From: an uncultured Sutterella sp.
Lineage (GTDB): Bacteria > Pseudomonadota > Gammaproteobacteria > Burkholderiales > Burkholderiaceae_F
Direction: 5' to 3'
NCBI GenBank assembly: GCA_905206365.1
Contig: CAJLHF010000062.1
Coordinates: 1-9,044 of the forward strand
Length of the DNA: 9,044 nt
A program made the translations under genes and the position numbers. The notes beneath the pieces are model-generated. The model worked only from the letters and a program-made list of their open reading frames with translations. It was not told the DNA's origin and did not search any database. Below are positions 6,306 through 9,044 of the stretch, piece by piece; position 1 is the first letter of the stretch; each line of letters begins with the position of its first letter.

Positions 6306-7148
6306 ATGAGCACGATTCTTCAGCTCACCGACCTCCATGTCGAACCGCGGGGCGTGCTCGCCTACGGCAAAGCCGATACGGCCTCGCGGCTCGATGCGAT
6401 CCGTCCCTGGCTCGAAGTCAAAGCCCGCGAAGTCGACCTGATCGTCGTCACGGGCGACATTGCCTGCGACGGGAACGTCGAATCGTACCGGCACGTGCGC
6501 GAGGTTTTCTCGGGTCTGGCCGCTCCCGTACGGATGCTCCCGGGAAACCACGACTCACGCACGGCGATGCGTGCGCACCTCAAGGGACTGACGGAATCGT
6601 CCGAAGAGGTTTCTCCGAGCGCCCCCGTCGAATTTCTTTTTGAAACGGACGACTTTCGTGCGGTTGGGCTCGACACCCTGATTCCGGGCACGCACTGGGG
6701 CGAGGCAAAAGACGCGTCGCTCGCGCGCCTTGAAGCACTCTTTGACGCGGACCGTCGTGCGGGCCGTCCGAAGCCCACGATCCTTTTCATGCATCACACG
6801 CCCTTGCACTCGGGCATGCCGAAAATGGACGAGTCTTTCGGAAACCGCGACGCATTGCTGCGTGTGCTTGCCGCGCGCTCCGACGTGCGGGTGGCGACGG
6901 GGCACATGCACCGGGCGATCGTCGGTCTTTTCGGCGCGAACGTCGTGGTGACGGCGCCCCCGGTTGCGCTCTCGATCGAACTGGATTTCGGTCCCGAAGG
7001 GGGAGACGCCTTCCGCTTGGAACCCCCGGGTTTTGCGCTGCACAAACGGATCGACTCTGCTTGGGTGACACACACGGGGCTCATCCCCGTGGTTGACGAT
7101 TTTTCAGGCCCTTATCCGTTTGCGGGCGCCGTGAATCCCATCGACTGA
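6306..7148 (+). CDS. GpdQ/CpdA-like binuclear metallophosphodiesterase
   Basis: The 280-residue protein carries the full class III phosphodiesterase motif set: D9-L-H11, G50-D51, G80-N81-H82-D83, H163 in FMHHTPL and G199-H200-M-H202. These match the two-metal site of Enterobacter GpdQ, where an aspartate bridges the metals. The similarity extends outside the motifs: a Tyr-Gly near residue 20, GMPKMDE at 170-176 and an aromatic, Gly-Pro-rich C-terminus also have GpdQ counterparts, as I remember that sequence. There is no signal peptide, so it acts in the cytoplasm. It starts 5 bases after the ATPase stop and is the last gene of the Pho-type operon. The likely role is to split an imported phosphodiester, releasing an alcohol and a phosphomonoester. 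A cyclic-nucleotide phosphodiesterase is the alternative, but the operon context favours a nutritional role. Confidence 0.87.
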   Translation: MSTILQLTDLHVEPRGVLAYGKADTASRLDAIRPWLEVKAREVDLIVVTGDIACDGNVESYRHVREVFSGLAAPVRMLPGNHDSRTAMRAHLKGLTESSEEVSPSAPVEFLFETDDFRAVGLDTLIPGTHWGEAKDASLARLEALFDADRRAGRPKPTILFMHHTPLHSGMPKMDESFGNRDALLRVLAARSDVRVATGHMHRAIVGLFGANVVVTAPPVALSIELDFGPEGGDAFRLEPPGFALHKRIDSAWVTHTGLIPVVDDFSGPYPFAGAVNPID

Positions 7149-7150
7149 CG

Positions 7151-7176
7151 GTGCGGTCCGTCCCCGCGGACGGCAC
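7151..7176 (+). other. Weak stem-loop after the phosphodiesterase gene
   Basis: GTGC-g-GTCCG (7151-7160) pairs with CGGAC-g-GCAC (7167-7176), with one G-G mismatch, 2 bases after the stop codon. No T tract follows, so it is at most a weak or Rho-assisted end for the operon. It touches the TTGACA of the next promoter. Confidence 0.35.
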
Positions 7177-7209
7177 TTGACAAATAAACACGCGTTCAGC
7201 CGCTAAAAT
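7177..7209 (+). promoter_or_regulatory. Putative thyA promoter
   Basis: TTGACA (7177-7182) is a perfect -35 and TAAAAT (7204-7209), preceded by CGC, is a good -10, but the spacer is 21 bases rather than 17. No better -35 lies at normal spacing from TAAAAT. Transcription would start near 7216. Confidence 0.4.
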
Positions 7210-7222
7210 GCGGGTTGGTCTC

Positions 7223-7269
7223 CGGCCGTCGTTCCGAAAAGGGCGACGGCCGAGCGTTTGTGTTTTTTT
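7223..7269 (+). terminator. Terminator-like hairpin in the thyA leader
   Basis: CGGCCGTCG (7223-7231) pairs perfectly with CGACGGCCG (7244-7252) over a 12-base loop. A T-rich tail, TTTGTGTTTTTTT (7257-7269), follows. It could end the transporter operon, but it lies downstream of the putative thyA promoter and upstream of the thyA Shine-Dalgarno, so thyA transcripts from that promoter would have to read through it. Confidence 0.6.
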
Positions 7270-7284
7270 CTGAGGACCCGTGCC

Positions 7285-8085
7285 GTGCCGAGCAATCAGT
7301 ACGAAACGTTCATGGGGTACGTGTTCGAACACGGGACCCCGAAATCCGATCGGACGGGAACGGGCACCCGTTCCGTCTTCGGCTATCAGATGCGCTTCGA
7401 TCTTGAGGAGGGCTTCCCCCTCGTGACGACGAAGAAACTCCATCTCCGCTCGATCATTCACGAGTTGCTCTGGTTCCTCAAGGGCTCGAGCAACATTGCC
7501 TACCTGAAGGAAAACGGCGTCTCGATCTGGGACGAATGGGCCGACGAAAACGGCGACCTCGGTCCGGTCTACGGCGTGCAGTGGCGCTCCTGGCCGAAGG
7601 CCGACGGCGGTACGATCGATCAGATCGCCAACGTCGTTCACGCGATTCGCACGAATCCCGACTCGCGCCGCCTCATCGTGACGGCCTGGAACCCGGCCGA
7701 AGTCGACGAGATGGCGCTTCCTCCCTGTCACTGCCTCTTCCAGTTCTACGTGGCGAACGGGAAGCTTTCCTGCCAGCTCTATCAGCGCTCGTGCGACATT
7801 TTCCTCGGCGTCCCCTTCAATATTGCGAGCTATGCGCTCCTCACCCATATGGTGGCCGCGCAGTGCGATCTCGGTGTCGGGGATTTCGTCTGGACGGGCG
7901 GCGACTGCCACATCTACGACAACCACGTCGAGCAGGTGAAGTTGCAGCTCTCGCGCGAACCGCGTCCGTATCCGAAGCTCAGGATCCTGCGCAAACCCGA
8001 GTCGATTTTCGATTACCGGTACGAGGACTTCGAAATCGTCGATTACGATCCGTGGCCTCACATCAAGGCGCCCGTGGCCGTTTGA
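7285..8085 (+). CDS. thyA: Thymidylate synthase ThyA
   Basis: The 266-residue enzyme converts dUMP to dTMP with methylene-tetrahydrofolate as carbon and electron donor, giving dihydrofolate. It is closely similar to E. coli ThyA (264 residues) throughout, at an offset of 2: Arg23 in DRTGTGT, Arg128-Arg129 in DSRRLI, catalytic Cys148 in PPCHC, Asp171 in RSCD, Asn179 in PFNIASYA, and His209 and Tyr211 in GGDCHIY. The C-terminus ends KAPVAV, as expected for the tail that closes the active site. I place the start at GTG 7285, with GAGGA (7272-7276) 8 bases before it. An ATG at 7312 would cut into the conserved N-terminus, and a TTG at 7258 has no Shine-Dalgarno. folA follows 85 bases later and recycles the dihydrofolate made here. 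Confidence 0.97.
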   Translation: MPSNQYETFMGYVFEHGTPKSDRTGTGTRSVFGYQMRFDLEEGFPLVTTKKLHLRSIIHELLWFLKGSSNIAYLKENGVSIWDEWADENGDLGPVYGVQWRSWPKADGGTIDQIANVVHAIRTNPDSRRLIVTAWNPAEVDEMALPPCHCLFQFYVANGKLSCQLYQRSCDIFLGVPFNIASYALLTHMVAAQCDLGVGDFVWTGGDCHIYDNHVEQVKLQLSREPRPYPKLRILRKPESIFDYRYEDFEIVDYDPWPHIKAPVAV

Positions 8086-8118
8086 CGGGTCCGAAGCCTT
8101 CTTCTTTCATTTCTTTTC

Positions 8119-8170
8119 GGAGGGAGCGGCGTCCGGTCCGAGCGCACGAGCTCGGGGGCGCCCCTTTTTT
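8119..8170 (+). promoter_or_regulatory. Structured folA leader: distant Shine-Dalgarno, terminator-like hairpin, T6
   Basis: GGAGGG (8119-8124) is the only good Shine-Dalgarno but lies 46 bases before the folA ATG. Between them GGCGTCC (8128-8134) pairs with GGGCGCC (8156-8162), one G-T pair, and inside it CCGAGC (8138-8143) pairs with GCTCGG (8150-8155), leaving only a 3-base bulge. CC and then TTTTTT (8165-8170) lead directly into the ATG. The stem plus T tract has the form of an intrinsic terminator for thyA. If the hairpin folds, the Shine-Dalgarno sits an effective 11 bases from the ATG. Confidence 0.6.
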
Positions 8171-8671
8171 ATGATCGAACTCATTGTGGCGCGTGCGCGC
8201 AACGGCGTCATCGGTGCGGACAACCGCATGCTCTGGCGCATTCCCGAAGACTTCGCGTTTTTCAAGCGTACGACGATGGGCTCGCCCATCGTGATGGGAC
8301 GCAAGACCCGCCTCTCAATCGGTCGCCCTTTGCCCGGGCGCCGCAATGTGGCGGTGACCCGCAATCCCGATTTCCGGGCCGAAGGGACCGAAACGGTGAC
8401 GAGCCTCGAAGCGGCGTTCGAGCTGCTGGCGGACGCGCCCCGCATCTTCGTGATCGGGGGCGGGGAAATCTACCGTGAAGCGCTGCCCTCGGCCGATCGT
8501 TGCTGGGTGACGGTGCTCGATCGGGACTTCGAGGGCGATACCGTCTTTCCGGAGTTGCCCGAGAACGAATGGACCTATGAGGTGGTCGACCGGCTCGAAC
8601 CCGTGCCCGACCGTCCGTACGCGGTGGAATTCCGCCGCTACGATCGCCGGAAGATGTCCACAGAGGTCTGA
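8171..8671 (+). CDS. folA: Dihydrofolate reductase FolA
   Basis: The 166-residue protein reduces dihydrofolate to tetrahydrofolate with NADPH, completing the cycle with ThyA. Length and sequence fit chromosomal bacterial DHFR: N-terminal MIELIVARARNGVIG, Trp22, catalytic Asp27 in IPEDFAFFK, the GRPLPGR cofactor/folate segment at 51-57, VIGGGEIY at 94-101 and EGDTVFPE at 121-128. The start is fixed by homology, since E. coli FolA also begins two residues before the LI segment, even though no Shine-Dalgarno is close. Compared with E. coli, position 21 is Leu not Pro, 28 and 30 are Phe not Leu and Trp, and 47-48 are Arg-Leu where most DHFRs have Trp-Glu. Substitution P21L is a known trimethoprim-resistance change in E. 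coli, so drug binding may differ. A strong terminator follows. Confidence 0.96.
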   Translation: MIELIVARARNGVIGADNRMLWRIPEDFAFFKRTTMGSPIVMGRKTRLSIGRPLPGRRNVAVTRNPDFRAEGTETVTSLEAAFELLADAPRIFVIGGGEIYREALPSADRCWVTVLDRDFEGDTVFPELPENEWTYEVVDRLEPVPDRPYAVEFRRYDRRKMSTEV

Positions 8672-8689
8672 TCCGGACCCGAACACCGC

Positions 8690-8721
8690 GCCCCGATGCG
8701 AACATGCGTCGGGGCCTTTTT
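8690..8721 (+). terminator. folA Rho-independent terminator
   Basis: GCCCCGATGC (8690-8699) pairs with GCGTCGGGGC (8706-8715), with one wobble pair, over a short loop, followed by C and TTTTT (8717-8721). It starts 19 bases after the folA stop codon. Confidence 0.88.
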
Positions 8722-8765
8722 GTCTACGGCGTGTTCGGCGAACGGATCGACCGATCGTCTGCGGC

Positions 8766-8820
8766 TTTTCCACCGATTGCGAAAAAGTTGTCCCCAGTTT
8801 TCCACAGAACCTGTGTATAA
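8766..8820. promoter_or_regulatory. Cluster of DnaA-box-like sequences
   Basis: Compared with the consensus TTATNCACA, TGTGTATAA (8812-8820) is an exact match on the minus strand, TTTTCCACA (8798-8806) has one mismatch on the plus strand, and TTGTCCCCA (8788-8796) and TTTTCCACC (8766-8774) have two each. Three lie within 33 bases. An AT-richer stretch follows to the right. This could be part of a replication origin or a DnaA-titration or regulatory site. No dnaA, dnaN or partition gene is in view, so origin status is unproven. Confidence 0.5.
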
Positions 8821-8825
8821 CTCGG

Positions 8826-8839
8826 CGGACATGTGTCCG
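8826..8839. repeat. Short inverted repeat beside the DnaA-box cluster
   Basis: CGGACA (8826-8831) and TGTCCG (8834-8839) flank two bases. It may be a protein-binding dyad. The remainder, 8840-8933, is AT-rich and contains only a 20-codon open frame (8831-8893) with no Shine-Dalgarno; I see no gene there. Confidence 0.3.
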
Positions 8840-8933
8840 AAACGATATTTTATGAAGGAGTTTCAAAGGCTTACGGAGTTGCTTAAAAAATAGGCAAACT
8901 AAGGAATATTCCGTAGAGACCGAATCGGCACGC

Positions 8934-8967
8934 AAAAAAAAAAGAGCATTTCTTTCGAAATACTCTT
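8934..8967 (-). terminator. tRNA-Arg transcription terminator
   Basis: On the minus strand AAGAGTATTTC (8967-8957) pairs with GAAATGCTCTT (8952-8942), with one T-G pair, over a GAAA loop, then runs into ten T (8943-8934). This is a strong intrinsic terminator 25 bases past the tRNA 3' end. On the plus strand there is no T tract. Confidence 0.88.
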
Positions 8968-8970
8968 CTT

Positions 8971-8992
8971 AATTTTCCCGTTGAGGAAAATT
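8971..8992 (-). other. Stem-loop in the tRNA 3' trailer
   Basis: AATTTTCC (8971-8978) and GGAAAATT (8985-8992) form a perfect 8-pair stem with a 6-base loop, touching the last base of the encoded CCA. It probably marks the trailer for 3' processing rather than ending transcription. Confidence 0.45.
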
Positions 8993-9044
8993 GGCGCGGC
9001 TGGCAGGATTCGAACCCACGACCCCCTGGTTCGTAGCCAGGTAC
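8992..9044 (-). tRNA. tRNA-Arg (anticodon ACG), 3' part; gene runs off the right edge
   Basis: On the minus strand the anticodon stem CCTGG/CCAGG encloses loop CTACGAA, giving anticodon ACG (9034-9032), which reads CGU and, after inosine editing, CGC/CGA arginine codons. The T-arm loop is TTCGAAT. The acceptor 3' strand CAGCCGC, discriminator G and an encoded CCA (8994-8992) follow. The acceptor 5' strand and D arm are beyond position 9044. Confidence 0.93.

Noticed and set aside
7081..8061. A 326-codon open frame on the minus strand opposite thyA
   Set aside because: Shadow of thyA, whose catalytic residues are all conserved on the plus strand.
8831..8893. A 20-codon frame (MCPKRYFM...) next to the DnaA-box cluster
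   Set aside because: No ribosome binding site before either in-frame ATG and no supporting evidence beyond an open frame of chance length.

Overview
This 9,044-base GC-rich window looks like chromosome from a betaproteobacterium. The best guess is Burkholderiales, possibly a gut member of the Sutterellaceae. That rests on codon use, a TAAAAT-type -10 element, a GTG-started thyA and the combination of Hcp with a PhoB-type operon; no rRNA or other marker gene confirms it. Left to right it holds a probable mobile-element end, hcp on the minus strand, a five-gene ABC-transporter/phosphodiesterase operon on the plus strand, thyA and folA on the plus strand, a DnaA-box cluster, and the 3' part of a tRNA-Arg on the minus strand.

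Bases 1-233 contain no convincing gene. They carry two adjacent stem-loops that resemble the right end (and reRNA/omegaRNA-like 3' part) of an IS200/IS605 element, then the terminator hairpins of hcp. hcp (1859 down to 234) encodes a hybrid-cluster protein with all expected hybrid-cluster ligands. Its promoter is followed at the transcription start by an 18/22 match to the NsrR operator, so it should be induced by nitric oxide.

The divergent 396-base intergenic region also holds the most informative regulatory signal in the window: four GTCA-containing repeats at an exact 11-base period, ending 10 bases before a -10 element. This is the layout of tandem Pho boxes. They precede a Tat-type substrate-binding protein, two permeases, an ATPase and a GpdQ-like metallophosphodiesterase. 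Together the promoter and the last gene suggest a phosphate-starvation operon that imports an organophosphate, probably a glycerophosphodiester, and hydrolyses it inside the cell. A 216-base intercistronic gap with stable stem-loops separates the binding-protein gene from the permease genes, which would allow excess binding protein.

thyA and folA, the thymidylate-synthesis pair, follow. Both have unusual leaders. thyA has a terminator-like hairpin between its putative promoter and its ribosome binding site. folA has a terminator-like hairpin whose T6 tract directly touches the ATG, while the only good Shine-Dalgarno lies on the far side of the hairpin. folA ends in a clear terminator. The last 320 bases hold a group of DnaA-box-like sequences, an AT-rich stretch with no convincing gene, and the terminator and 3' part of tRNA-Arg(ACG), whose 5' part lies outside the window.
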